From: Cupriavidus cauae
Lineage (GTDB): Bacteria > Pseudomonadota > Gammaproteobacteria > Burkholderiales > Burkholderiaceae
NCBI RefSeq assembly: GCF_008632125.1
Contig: NZ_VWRN01000064.1
Span: 1 to 64,000, forward strand
Length of the DNA: 64,000 nucleotides
Direction of reading: 5' to 3'
The first letter of the stretch is position 1. Every line of letters begins with the position of its first letter. The notes beneath the pieces were generated by a model. It worked only from the letters and a program-made list of their open reading frames with translations. It searched no databases and had not been told where the DNA came from. The position numbers and the translations under genes were made by a program. Below, in pieces: positions 16,282 to 26,484 of the stretch.

Positions 16282-16304
16282 GTAAGCGCTCAATTGACGA
16301 CGTC
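16282..16304. repeat. Left terminal inverted repeat of the IS66-type element
   Basis: 23-bp end starting GTAAGCGCTCAATTGACG; pairs with 18824-18846 with five mismatches. Preceded by the target duplication CAAACAGT. Confidence 0.9.
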
Positions 16305-16332
16305 TGGTATTGAAGGCTGAACGTTGGCAGGC

Positions 16333-16361
16333 TTGCGTCCGCAAAGACTTTGCGGACGCAA
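16333..16361 (+). promoter_or_regulatory. Hairpin just upstream of the IS66 orf1 start
   Basis: A 14-bp perfect inverted repeat (16333-16346 with 16348-16361, TTGCGTCCGCAAAG and its complement) with a one-base centre ends two bases before the orf1 ATG at 16364. In a read-through transcript this would fold over the translation initiation region. Several insertion sequences use such structures to stop translation driven by outside promoters; that role is inferred here. Confidence 0.6.
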
Positions 16362-16363
16362 AC

Positions 16364-16828
16364 ATGATCCAAGACGAGATTGACCTATTTCCGCTGCAGG
16401 CGGTGCGAGTCCGCTCCAATGGGAAGCGCGACTACGAGCCAGCGGCCAAGCGGCGTCTGATTGAGTTCTGCCTTCAATCGGGAGCATCGGTTTCGGGCAC
16501 GGCTCTCAAGGCTGGCATCAACGCTAATCAGTTGCGCAAATGGATTCGGGAGTACCGAGATTCAGCGCAGGCGCGAGGTGCATTGCCGGCATTCGTGCCG
16601 GTTGTCCAGGAGGTTCTGGATTCGCGGCCGATCGAGACACCTGCAAAGGTCGTGGTGCCTCGCCGCGAAGCGGCCTCAGCGACTGCCGATTCGCCACCGC
16701 AGCGAGCGCTACCGCTGGCACTCTTGAGCGCGAAGCTACCCAACGGGGTATCACTCGAGCTCGAATGCGACGAGCGACACGTGGCGCTCGTAAGGGCAAT
16801 GATCGAAGCCCTGAATGGAGGCCATTGA
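16364..16828 (+). CDS. tnpA: IS66 orf1 (TnpA) accessory protein
   Basis: 154 residues. The N-terminal half has the helix-turn-helix typical of IS66 Orf1 / IS3-like OrfA (YEPAAKRRLIEFCLQSGASV, ALKAGINANQLRKWIREY). The C-terminal part ends in a domain (LPNGVSLELECDERHVALVR) found in IS66 Orf1 proteins. It is needed with TnpB for efficient transposition and probably binds the element ends. The stop overlaps the tnpB start (TGATG). A strong hairpin sits directly ahead of its ATG. Confidence 0.92.
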   Translation: MIQDEIDLFPLQAVRVRSNGKRDYEPAAKRRLIEFCLQSGASVSGTALKAGINANQLRKWIREYRDSAQARGALPAFVPVVQEVLDSRPIETPAKVVVPRREAASATADSPPQRALPLALLSAKLPNGVSLELECDERHVALVRAMIEALNGGH

Positions 16829-17178
16829 TGTTCCGCCTCGACGCTGGGCTGCGGGTGTACCTGCATCGCGACGCTGTGGACTTCCGTAAGAACATCAACG
16901 GCCTGGCACTGCTGGTCGAGCAGGCGCTCGGGCTGGATCCGTTTGCATCTGCTGTATTTGTGTTCCGCAACCAGCGGGCCGATCGCATCAAGATTCTCGG
17001 CTGGGATCGCAACGGCTTCTGGCTACTGTTGAAGCGATTGGAGGCGGACCGGTTTGCTTGGCCACGCGAGGCGTCGGTGGCCACGCTGACGGTCGAACAG
17101 TTGCACTGGCTGCTCGAGGGAATCGACATCGAGGCGATGCGCCGGCACCCGCACCGAGAATACCATCGCGCTGCGTGA
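16828..17178 (+). CDS. tnpB: IS66 TnpB accessory protein
   Basis: 116 residues, the usual length. Contains the TnpB signature near the N-terminus (YLHRDAVDFRKNINGLALLV) and the conserved VFRNQRADRIKILGWDRNGF and WPREASVATLTVEQLHWLLE segments. It is translationally coupled to orf1 by an ATGA-type overlap. TnpB has no known catalytic site; it is an accessory factor required together with the first and third proteins. Confidence 0.95.
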   Translation: MFRLDAGLRVYLHRDAVDFRKNINGLALLVEQALGLDPFASAVFVFRNQRADRIKILGWDRNGFWLLLKRLEADRFAWPREASVATLTVEQLHWLLEGIDIEAMRRHPHREYHRAA

Positions 17179-17209
17179 ACGCTGCTTGGCGGCAGCGGTC
17201 TAACCCGCC

Positions 17210-18799
17210 ATGCCATCCACGCCCGTCACCGTTACCGCCGCCGAGCTGCAACTGTTGCGAGACGCCGAGCGCGAGCTCAAGGCAATACTCGCGGAACGCG
17301 AGGCAATCAAGGGCGAGCTGCGTGTGATGACGGTCCAGCGAGACCTGCTCTTGGAACAGCTCAAGGCGTTCCAGCGTAAGCTGTTCGCCGCCAAGAGCGA
17401 GGCGCGAGGCTCGGAGCAGAAGGACTTGTTCCTCAATGAGGCCGAAGCCATGGCGGCAGCGGCCGCGCAGCCGGCGCAGGAAGAAGAAGGTACGCCCGAG
17501 ACCGAAGTGGCCGGGCACACACGCAAGAAGCGTGGCCGTAAGCCGCTCGACCCGGCGCTGCCCCGTGTCGAGGTTCGTCACGAACTACCCGAATCGGAAC
17601 GCGTCTGCCCCCTCGATGGCCAGACTCTGGTCGAGATTGCCGTTGAGGTCAGCGAACAGCTCGACATCGTGCCGCAACAGGTCCGCGTGATCCAGCACCA
17701 GCGGGTCAAGTACGCCTGCCCATGCTGCGACGGCGGCATCAAGACGACGCCGGCACCGGCACGCATTATTCCCAAGGGACTCCTTACCGAATCGGCGCTG
17801 GCCTGGTGCATCACCTCGAAGTATCAGGATGGCCTGCCGCTGTACCGCCAGGCAGCGCTGCTGCATCGCTTCGGCGGGGACCTCTCTCGCGGCACCCTGG
17901 CCGCAAGCATAGTGCGAGTAGGCCAAGCGGTGCAGCCAATCATCAACCTGCTGCGTGACCATCTGCTGGAAGCAGACGTCGTGTACGGTGATGAGACAAC
18001 GGTACAGGTGCTCAAGGAGTCCGGCAGGCCTGCCCAGAGAAAGAGCTTCCTATGGGCGCAGATGAATGGCACGGGCCCGCCGGTACGGTTGTTTGCCTAT
18101 AGCCCCACACGCGAGACAAAGCAGGCTACGGCTCTCTATGCCGGCATCAAGCCTGGGTCGGTGTTGATGACCGACGGCTATGCACCATACGACGACGTCG
18201 CAAACACCTATCAGTTGGTGCACCTCGGATGCTGGGCGCACGCGCGGCGCTACCTGGTCGAGGCGGAGCAAGCCTTGCCCAAGGACAAGCGCGCCGACCA
18301 CACGGTCACCGGATTCCTGCAGCGCATCGGCAAGCTGTTTGCCATCGAACGCCACACGCTCGAGATGAGGCCGGAACAACGGCAGCAAGTTCGCGCCGAA
18401 CAAAGCCAGCCGCTGCTGGCCGAGATCGAAACGATGCTGCTGCAACACCTGCATACCGTACTGCCGCAAAGCCTGTTCGGCAAGGCGCTGCACTACCTGC
18501 ATGGGCAGTGGCCAAAGCTCGTGCGCTACATCGAGAACGGAACTTGGCCGATCTCGAACAATCCCTGCGAGAACGCGATTAGGCCATTCGTGATCGGACG
18601 GAGAAACTTCCTCTTCTGCGACACCGTGGCCGGTGCCAACGCCAGCGCAAGTCTTTACTCACTGGTGGAAACCTGCAAGGCCAACGACGTCGATCCGTAT
18701 CAGTATCTCGTTGCCTTGTTCAAGGCGTTGCCACACGCACAGACCGCCGACGACTACGAGGCTCTGCTGCCCTGGACGCTCAAGTCCTCAGACGCCTAG
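17210..18799 (+). CDS. tnpC: IS66 transposase TnpC
   Basis: 529 residues. N-terminal coiled-coil leader (ELQLLRDAERELKAILAERE), a zinc-finger-like region (YACPCCDGGIK), then the DDE catalytic core with VYGDETTVQV, LMTDGYAPYDDV and the late acidic motif near ISNNPCENAIRP. Length and order are normal for an active IS66 transposase. It begins 31 bp after tnpB and ends 25 bp before the right inverted repeat. Confidence 0.96.
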   Translation: MPSTPVTVTAAELQLLRDAERELKAILAEREAIKGELRVMTVQRDLLLEQLKAFQRKLFAAKSEARGSEQKDLFLNEAEAMAAAAAQPAQEEEGTPETEVAGHTRKKRGRKPLDPALPRVEVRHELPESERVCPLDGQTLVEIAVEVSEQLDIVPQQVRVIQHQRVKYACPCCDGGIKTTPAPARIIPKGLLTESALAWCITSKYQDGLPLYRQAALLHRFGGDLSRGTLAASIVRVGQAVQPIINLLRDHLLEADVVYGDETTVQVLKESGRPAQRKSFLWAQMNGTGPPVRLFAYSPTRETKQATALYAGIKPGSVLMTDGYAPYDDVANTYQLVHLGCWAHARRYLVEAEQALPKDKRADHTVTGFLQRIGKLFAIERHTLEMRPEQRQQVRAEQSQPLLAEIETMLLQHLHTVLPQSLFGKALHYLHGQWPKLVRYIENGTWPISNNPCENAIRPFVIGRRNFLFCDTVAGANASASLYSLVETCKANDVDPYQYLVALFKALPHAQTADDYEALLPWTLKSSDA

Positions 18800-18823
18800 C
18801 GGATACCGCCGGCGGCCGCAAGG

Positions 18824-18846
18824 GACGCCCTCAAAAGACCGCTTAC
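18824..18846. repeat. Right terminal inverted repeat of the IS66-type element
   Basis: Inverted copy of the left end (GACGCCCTCAAAAGACCGCT then TAC), followed directly by the second CAAACAGT target duplicate at 18847-18854. Confidence 0.9.
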
Positions 18847-18854
18847 CAAACAGT

Positions 18855-18945
18855 CATACAAAAGATCCTTGTCAAGGAAATCAGGGGCGACGATCAGCAC
18901 CAGGTGCGGCACATCAATTGGCGCGAAAGCGTACACAGGCCGCTA
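18855..18945 (-). pseudogene. Proximal half of the small membrane-protein gene cut by IS66
   Basis: Aligns at about 70 percent by eye with the part of the intact 95-aa gene that encodes DLPHDVLVVVLSSLAILLCM; here the minus strand reads VPHLVLIVAP before losing the frame. Together with 16175-16281 it reconstitutes the ancestral gene interrupted by the insertion sequence. Confidence 0.55.
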
Positions 18946-18956
18946 GGAGCGAGAGT

Positions 18957-19085
18957 ATGAACAAATCGTCAATTTGGAAAGTCATCTTGATTGTGTGCGC
19001 CGCCGTCGGCGTGATTGCCATCCTTGGTGTGGTAGGGATGCTTTTGATGCATCAGCGCATGATGGGCGGTCTGAGCTGTTGCTAG
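18957..19085 (+). CDS. 42-aa single-span membrane peptide with Met/Cys tail
   Basis: ATG preceded by GGAG seven bases upstream. The peptide has a short charged N-terminus (MNKSSIWK), one hydrophobic span (VILIVCAAVGVIAILGVVGM) and a potential metal-binding tail MHQRMMGGLSCC. A recognisable homologue with nearly identical layout (start MNKSLIWR, tail MHQRMMGGFSLC) lies at 60533-60660 but carries a one-base deletion. Conservation of the tail's His, Met and Cys and location in two copper-gene neighbourhoods argue that it is a genuine small protein, perhaps a metal-responsive membrane subunit. I know of no name for it. Confidence 0.75.
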   Translation: MNKSSIWKVILIVCAAVGVIAILGVVGMLLMHQRMMGGLSCC

Positions 19086-19186
19086 TCCGGGTAAGCAACG
19101 TAGCGGCGCCTGGGCACCGGAATGGAAGCCCCCAGCCGTGCGAGCCATTGCAAGGAGGTAACCAGTGGACGCCCCCTTTCCGACCG

Positions 19187-19474
19187 CTATTTGCTCCGTC
19201 TGCTCGACTTCCTGGTGCGCTTGCGCGAGACCGTGCCATGCTGGTCGCGAATTCGCCGGGGGCCGTGCCGTCGTCGCAGATACCAAGCAAACAGTCCGAG
19301 CATACAAAGGAGGATGGCCAGTGAGCTCAGGACGACGACGAGGACATCGTGGGGCAGATCAAAAGGGTTGTGGCGCACGGTCTGATTCGATTCGGAGTTG
19401 GCTTGCCAGGATCGTTGCGCAGTGGCGCCCATGGCTGCCAGCGTGACGTTGCTAGGCCATGCCGTGACGCGCAC
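19187..19474 (-). CDS. Small single-span membrane protein
   Basis: Up to 95 residues from GTG 19474; an internal ATG at 19432 (MGATAQRSWQ) is an equally good start. One strong membrane span, DVLVVVLSSLAILLCMLGLF, is followed by a very basic tail (RRRHGPRRIRDQ). It lies downstream of cusF on the same strand. A decayed paralogue flanks the IS66-type element, so the gene belongs to a repeated module. Function unknown; an accessory role in the copper/silver efflux cluster is suggested only by position. Confidence 0.5.
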   Translation of the reverse strand: MRVTAWPSNVTLAAMGATAQRSWQANSESNQTVRHNPFDLPHDVLVVVLSSLAILLCMLGLFAWYLRRRHGPRRIRDQHGTVSRKRTRKSSRRSK

Positions 19475-19510
19475 GGCCGCCGGCGGCGAACCCGTGCGCG
19501 CATGGGGCGA

Positions 19511-19849
19511 TTACTTGCGCTGCATATCCACGACCGTCGGCGCGCCATCCACCTTGTCGAATGTCACCGACACGGCATCGCCTTCCTTGAACTTGCCAAG
19601 CGAGGCGCGATCCTTGACCGGGAACACCATGGTCATGCCGGGCATGCCCAGATTCTCGATCGGGCCGTGCTTGAGCGTGACCTTCCCGGTTTGCGCATCA
19701 ATCTTCTTGATTTCTGCGGGCACCGGCCGAGCTGCCTGTTGCGAGGCGGCGGGCGCCTTCATGTCCATGCCGTCCATCGAACCCGCGGCGAACACGGCCG
19801 GCGCGGCAATGATGGCCAGGGCGGCGGCGAGGGTCTTGAGGTGTTTCAT
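19511..19849 (-). CDS. cusF: CusF-like periplasmic copper chaperone
   Basis: 112 residues: signal peptide (MKHLKTLAAALAIIAAPAVF), a Met/Asp linker (AGSMDGMDMKAP), then the CusF beta-barrel core with AEIKKIDAQTGKVTLKHGPI and LGMPGMTMVFPVKD. The H, W/F and M positions used by CusF to bind Cu(I)/Ag(I) are represented by KHGPI and the GMPGMTM loop. CusF normally hands metal to the CusCBA efflux pump. Its ATG overlaps the stop of the cusA remnant (ATGA), preserving the operon junction although the pump itself is truncated here. Confidence 0.92.
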   Translation of the reverse strand: MKHLKTLAAALAIIAAPAVFAAGSMDGMDMKAPAASQQAARPVPAEIKKIDAQTGKVTLKHGPIENLGMPGMTMVFPVKDRASLGKFKEGDAVSVTFDKVDGAPTVVDMQRK

Positions 19850-20705
19850 TGTGATTCCTCCTGAGGTGTGAGGTTGGGGGAAAGGGAAGCCTGCTTGATC
19901 TGACGGCGGCGTAGCAGCAGATACACCGCCGGGACCACAAACATGGACAGCAGCGGCGCCGTCACCATGCCGCCGACCATCGGTGCAGCGATGCGCTGCA
20001 TCACTTCTGAGCCGGTTCCGTGCGACCACATGATCGGAAGCAGGCCGGCCAGAATTACAGCTACGGTCATCGCTTTCGGGCGCACACGCAGCACGGCGCC
20101 TTCCTGGATGGCATCGAGCAGGGCCGCAAGACTGTTTTGCCCATCCTCGAGCCGTTCCTGCCAGGCATGCTTCAGATAGAGCAGCATGATGACGCCGAAT
20201 TCCGCAGCGACCCCGGCCAGTGCAATGAAGCCGACAATCCCGGCCACCGACAGGTTGTATCCCAGCAGATAGAGTAGCCAGAAGCCGCCGATTAAGGCCA
20301 GCGGTAGAGTGCCCATGATGAGCAGCGCCTCATCCAGCCGGCCGAATACCAGGTAGAGCAAGACGAAGATGATCAGCAGGGTGAACGGGACCACTACCTT
20401 CAGCTTCGCGGTGGCGCGCTCGAGATACTCGAATTGTCCCGACCAGCTCAGGGAGTACCCGGCTGGCATCGGGACGGCTCTGGCGACTGCCACCTGCATG
20501 TCTTGCACGGCAGAGCGCAGGTCCCTGCCGCGAATGTCGACGTAGATCCACCCGGAGAGCCGCGCATTTTCACTGCGCAACATGGGCGGCCCTTGCACAA
20601 CCTGGATGCGCGCAACGTCGGCCAGCGTGATTTGCAGCCCCTTGTCGGTCACGATCGGTAGTCTGCGCAGTTGCTCGATGGAGTCCCGATAGTCGCGCGG
20701 ATATG
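19846..20705 (-). pseudogene. C-terminal fragment of cusA-type RND pump
   Basis: Encodes only the last ~280 residues of an HME-RND transporter: the periplasmic segment starting YPRDYRDSIEQLRRLPIVTD, then membrane helices VVPFTLLIIFVLLYLVFGRL, LPLALIGGFWLLYLLGYNLS, VAGIVGFIALAGVAAEFGVI and the typical ALRVRPKAMTV / LLPIMWSHGTGSEVMQRIA region. The N-terminal ~770 residues are absent. The in-frame match to CusA stops near 20705, where it abuts the helix-hairpin-helix gene, so this is a recombination junction. A GTG at 20652 could start a short product but it would not pump. Confidence 0.9.
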
Positions 20706-21473
20706 GGTGGCGTCTTCGGCCTGCCCCAGCTGAATCTGCCTGGCAAGCGCGGCAGCCTGCTCGCGCACCTTGGCCAGTTCCTGCTGCCAGACGGCCACAT
20801 CGTGGGCCTGCGCTTGCCGCGGTGGCAGCGGATAGCGCTGCATGCCGATGTCAAACAGCAGGCCCGCGATCGCGCCAAGGTCATTGGAGAGCAAATCCCG
20901 ATAACGCTGATTCAGGGCGAGCACCCCCTCGCGCATCGCCAGATAGTGATCCCATTTGCCAAGCTTGACCGACGAGCCTGTCAGGGCGTTATAGCCATTG
21001 ACAATCGCGGTATTGAATGGCATCACCAGCGTGGGATGAATGAAATACAGCAGGTTGGCCGCCGCCGGCCCGAGACCCTTGATGCCGAGGCTGCTCAGCT
21101 GGCGAATCGCATCAAGGACTTCGGATTCGGTGTCACAGCAGTTGCAGGTATGGAGCAGTCTGGCAAAAGCACGCTGATTGTCGGCATGCTCATAGATGTC
21201 TGGAATGCGCAGTTTTGGCTTCCACAGAAAGGCGTGATCCGCGCCTTTGAAAATCTGCCGTTGCTCTGCGATTGAAGACACCACGGTCTCGAGCGATGAC
21301 CCCCGATACGCGTTGCCGAATGTACCGGCCTGGATCTCGTCGACCACCGCGCCGATGCCACGCCGAATCGAGCGGAAATTCTTCAGCCGCTCCGGCCAAA
21401 GAAACCAGGTTTGATAGGCGCCGGCGGGATCGGTCTTCCAGCGCTCAATGAGGATGCGGATGGTGTCGGTCAT
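20649..21473 (-). CDS. HhH-GPD-like protein (DNA glycosylase/nuclease fold candidate)
   Basis: About 274 residues from ATG 21473 (an ATG three codons earlier is possible). The centre contains a helix-hairpin-helix element typical of the HhH-GPD DNA glycosylase superfamily: AIRQLSSLGIKGLGPAAANL, then LLYFIHPTLVMPFNTAIVNG, comparable to the hairpin and DTHV-type loop of EndoIII-like enzymes, though the catalytic Asp position reads as N-T-A rather than D-T-H. A CNCCD cluster lies just before it. The last ~15 residues run out of frame into the cusA remnant, so the natural C-terminus is probably lost. Could be a DNA-binding accessory gene of a mobile element. Confidence 0.5.
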   Translation of the reverse strand: MTDTIRILIERWKTDPAGAYQTWFLWPERLKNFRSIRRGIGAVVDEIQAGTFGNAYRGSSLETVVSSIAEQRQIFKGADHAFLWKPKLRIPDIYEHADNQRAFARLLHTCNCCDTESEVLDAIRQLSSLGIKGLGPAAANLLYFIHPTLVMPFNTAIVNGYNALTGSSVKLGKWDHYLAMREGVLALNQRYRDLLSNDLGAIAGLLFDIGMQRYPLPPRQAQAHDVAVWQQELAKVREQAAALARQIQLGQAEDATHIRATIGTPSSNCADYRS

Positions 21474-21648
21474 GGTGTGCATTTTTGCCGGGCAGTGTAT
21501 CACCGTGAGGCCTTTTGACCTGGCGCAATGTTGACGCGAACCGGCTTGACCTTCCCATTATCGGAAGCTCTACCGTTATCACAAGAAAGCTGGGCGCGGC
21601 GATTGACTGCCGGTCAGCTTCCCGTCATGGTCAAGTAAAGAGTCTGTC

Positions 21649-21924
21649 ATGAAAGCATGTCATTCCCCATCGACGCATCACGGCACCAACGCCGGCCAAG
21701 TCCGTCGGTTTCGCTGGTCGCTGCGTTGGGGGATCGTCCTTGCTGCCGTGGCAATGATCGCCGCCATCGCGCTCGGGATGCCGCGTTGGAGTGCGGTTGC
21801 TTCCTGGTTGCCGTTTGCGCTAGTGTTATTGTGCCCGTTGATGCATCTATTCCATGGCGGCCACGGGCGCAGCGCGCCTTCGAAAGAGGGCGGCGATCCA
21901 GTGGACGGACAGCGCCACGACTAA
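21649..21924 (+). CDS. DUF2933 small membrane protein
   Basis: 91 residues with two hydrophobic spans (GIVLAAVAMIAAIALGM and SWLPFALVLLCPLMHLF) and a His-rich end HLFHGGHG. The L-L-C-P-L-M-H motif at the end of the second span is the DUF2933 signature. Such proteins recur next to copper P-type ATPases and DUF305/DUF326 genes; the conserved Cys, Met and His suggest metal contact at the membrane. It is the first gene of the copF-copG-copJ run, 13 bp ahead of the ATPase start. Confidence 0.8.
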   Translation: MKACHSPSTHHGTNAGQVRRFRWSLRWGIVLAAVAMIAAIALGMPRWSAVASWLPFALVLLCPLMHLFHGGHGRSAPSKEGGDPVDGQRHD

Positions 21925-21937
21925 CAGGAGGCCTTCC

Positions 21938-24379
<2,442 letters not shown>

Positions 24380-24443
24380 GCTGGCGATGAGGCACTCGAC
24401 CGGTGCTGACTTGTCTATTGACATGATGTTTTTCGGAGAATCC

Positions 24444-24860
24444 ATGAAGTATTTCTTGGCCACTGCCGCATTGCTCGCGGCCGCCACCGGCGCGCAAGCG
24501 GCCTCGCCGACGCTAACGGTGTACAAGGATCCCAGTTGTGGCTGCTGTGCAGAATGGGTCAAACACGTGAACCAGGCCGGCATCCAGACCAAGGTCATTG
24601 ATTCGTCCGACATGACGGCGGTCAAAGCCAGGCTCGGCGTCCCGACCCAGTTCGGCTCCTGCCATACCGCGGTGATCGATGGCAGCGCGCAGGTGGTGGA
24701 GGGGCACGTGCCGGCAGCAGCGGTGCGCAAGCTCGCTGCGAAGCCGACCTTGAAAGGGGTCGCAGTGCCCGGCATGCCGGCAAACTCGCCAGGCATGGGG
24801 CAGATGGACGGAAAGCTTGTGACAGTGGATTTTAGCGGCAAGCCATTCTCGAAAGACTAG
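24444..24860 (+). CDS. copG: CopG-type DUF411 periplasmic protein
   Basis: 138 residues with a signal peptide (MKYFLATAALLAAATGAQAA) and a thioredoxin-like DUF411 domain. The copper/redox cluster YKDPSCGCCAEWVKHV and the FGSCHTAVIDG motif match CopG of copper loci, which binds copper through these Cys residues and is thought to interconvert Cu(I)/Cu(II) in the periplasm. A Met-rich tail (GMPANSPGMGQM) follows. GGAGA lies ahead of the ATG. It sits between copF and the cytochrome gene. Confidence 0.93.
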   Translation: MKYFLATAALLAAATGAQAASPTLTVYKDPSCGCCAEWVKHVNQAGIQTKVIDSSDMTAVKARLGVPTQFGSCHTAVIDGSAQVVEGHVPAAAVRKLAAKPTLKGVAVPGMPANSPGMGQMDGKLVTVDFSGKPFSKD

Positions 24861-24921
24861 GACTGCAGCGGGGCTGCGCGGGTAAGCGTTGCCAGAACTT
24901 CAGAACTGCCAGACAAAGGAC

Positions 24922-25452
24922 ATGGAAGAGTCAACTCAGTCGCGCTGGATCGTGGCCTGCGTGTTGGTGGTGGCCGCCGCGGCGGCCACCGGGGTCGCGC
25001 TCAAGGCGAAACGCTATCTGGAGCCACCCTCCGGTGGACCGCAGACGCTCAGGGAAGGGCGCCAACTGCGCATCGATGCCACGGATGCCGCGCAGCTCGG
25101 TCGCGGCAGGCAGCTGTACGCACAGGCCTGCGCGTCGTGCCATGGCGTCAAGCTCGAAGGCCAGCCTAACTGGCGCGAGCGGCTCGCAAATGGCCGGATG
25201 CCGGCGCCCCCGCATGATGCATCGGGTCATACCTGGCACCATGCGGACGCGGTGCTGTTTGCCATCACCAAGAACGGGCTCGTTGCCGGCGTGACCGCGC
25301 CGAGAGGCTATGTCAGTGACATGCCAGCCTTCGGCCAGTCGATGTCGGATGACGACATCATTGCCGTGCTCGCGTACATCAAGAGCACTTGGCCTGAGAA
25401 AATGGCAGTAGCGCAGCGCGAAGCGACCGCGCAGTATGCGAGCCCGAAGTAG
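24922..25452 (+). CDS. copJ: Membrane-anchored c-type cytochrome (CopJ-like)
   Basis: About 176 residues from ATG 24922; a TTG eleven codons upstream is an alternative. An N-terminal anchor (WIVACVLVVAAAAATGVAL) precedes a single class I haem-binding motif CASCHG near residue 70, with a downstream Met ligand candidate in YVSDMPAFGQSMSDDD. It is therefore a periplasmic monohaem cytochrome c. In Cupriavidus copper clusters copJ encodes a cytochrome c-like protein in this position after copG/copF. Probable role is electron transfer linked to copper oxidation; that is inferred. Confidence 0.8.
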   Translation: MEESTQSRWIVACVLVVAAAAATGVALKAKRYLEPPSGGPQTLREGRQLRIDATDAAQLGRGRQLYAQACASCHGVKLEGQPNWRERLANGRMPAPPHDASGHTWHHADAVLFAITKNGLVAGVTAPRGYVSDMPAFGQSMSDDDIIAVLAYIKSTWPEKMAVAQREATAQYASPK

Positions 25453-25792
25453 CGACCCAAGCAAACACCGCAAGCAGGCGCTCCGGTCAGCGATGGCGCC
25501 TACGTCCGTTTCGAGCCTAGCCTGGGCTGCTGCAGTGACCCTGCACGAGCTGTCGCGGTGTGTACGCCACAGCTGACGAACATGTCGCGTTGAGCGGCCG
25601 GCTTGCTGGTATTCAGGCGCTTGGATCGCGCCTGGTAATTTCTGTCTCTTGCCTGCCTGCCCGCTCGCGCGTGGCACACAGCTGTATGCGAGCAGCGGTC
25701 GCGCGCCGTCGAAACGGCTCGAACACGCGTGCCGCTACGCCGATGACTCGTCGTGGGCGAAGATCGGCGAACGCTGCGCCGCACTAATCCCC
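25453..25792. other. 340 bp without a recognisable gene
   Basis: No frame combines a start, ribosome-binding site and plausible protein. A plus-strand stretch around 25670-25790 keeps an open frame (GTQLYASSGRAP, CRYADDSSWAKIG) that might be a remnant of a secreted protein gene, but no family is evident. Confidence 0.4.
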
Positions 25793-25915
25793 TTACGTCG
25801 TCCAGAAGAGATACAAAAGCCCAAGCACGACCAGCGCCGCCCCAATGATCGAGTAGTAGCGCATGCCATGCAGGGGCTGGTCTGGATGGCCTCGCCGGTG
25901 AAAGACGAGTCTCAT
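25793..25915 (-). CDS. Possible 40-aa single-span membrane peptide
   Basis: The frame ends in a convincing membrane span, YYSIIGAALVVLGLLYLFWT, with the stop two residues later. Starts at ATG 25915 (40 aa) or ATG 25864 (23 aa) are possible; neither has a clear ribosome-binding site. Composition suggests a real tail-anchored mini-protein, as is frequent in this region, but evidence is limited to hydrophobicity. Confidence 0.3.
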   Translation of the reverse strand: MRLVFHRRGHPDQPLHGMRYYSIIGAALVVLGLLYLFWTT

Positions 25916-26072
25916 AGCCGTTATGGAAAGTCGAGCATTGCCATATGGTAGACCCAGCGCCGGTGATTTACCTTGACGTGTCTGCACGGCGGTCATTGAA
26001 TGAATGCTGAAACGCGTCGCCACGAGAGCGGAACCATCCGCCGATTCACTTCTAGGGGTCCTGGAGACTACG

Positions 26073-26270
26073 ATGCTGACACCACATGAAGTGGCCACCC
26101 TTATGCTGATCGACGACGCAGCCCCCAATCTCGCCGACCTCGATCACGCGTCGATCGAGGCATTGATTGAGCGGCAGCTGGTGCATCTGGAAAAATTGGC
26201 TTACGGCGATCGTCTGCACATCACGCCGCGGGGCAGTGACTTTTTGCATGCTCTCGCTAAATTGCATTAG
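26073..26270 (+). CDS. Small winged-helix-like protein, 65 aa
   Basis: ATG with GGAG nine bases upstream. The 65 residues (MLTPHEVATLMLIDDAAPNL, ALIERQLVHLEKL, DRLHITPRGSDFLHAL) have the helix-helix-turn-helix-wing layout of a minimal winged-helix domain with the LTPRG-type wing. No metal-binding Cys. It may be a small DNA-binding or adaptor protein. It sits alone between the copJ and copH-like genes. Confidence 0.55.
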   Translation: MLTPHEVATLMLIDDAAPNLADLDHASIEALIERQLVHLEKLAYGDRLHITPRGSDFLHALAKLH

Positions 26271-26484
26271 GCTGGTCTGCAAACGCACTTGCGCACTGAA
26301 GGCTATGCGTTGCGCGTTGCGCAGTATGCCGCGATATGGCTAGACCCGGCGGTGCCCCTCGGGTCTGCAAGCGCCAAGTCAGCGGACCAAGGCGGACGTT
26401 CCACCGCCTACTGGTCCGGATGCGGCGTGGGGGAGGGCTGTCGAAGTGGTCGTCTGGCACAGCGTCCAGTAAGCAACCAATACG

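Larger units (their letters stand above)
16282..18846 (+). mobile_element. Intact IS66-type insertion sequence (2565 bp)
   Basis: Carries the three-gene IS66 set (orf1/tnpA, tnpB, tnpC transposase). Terminal inverted repeats of 23 bp with five mismatches start GTAAGCG on both sides (16282-16304 and 18824-18846). The element is bounded by a perfect 8-bp direct duplication CAAACAGT at 16274-16281 and 18847-18854, the length expected for IS66 insertion. All genes are unbroken, so it is probably still mobile and inserted recently. Confidence 0.95.
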
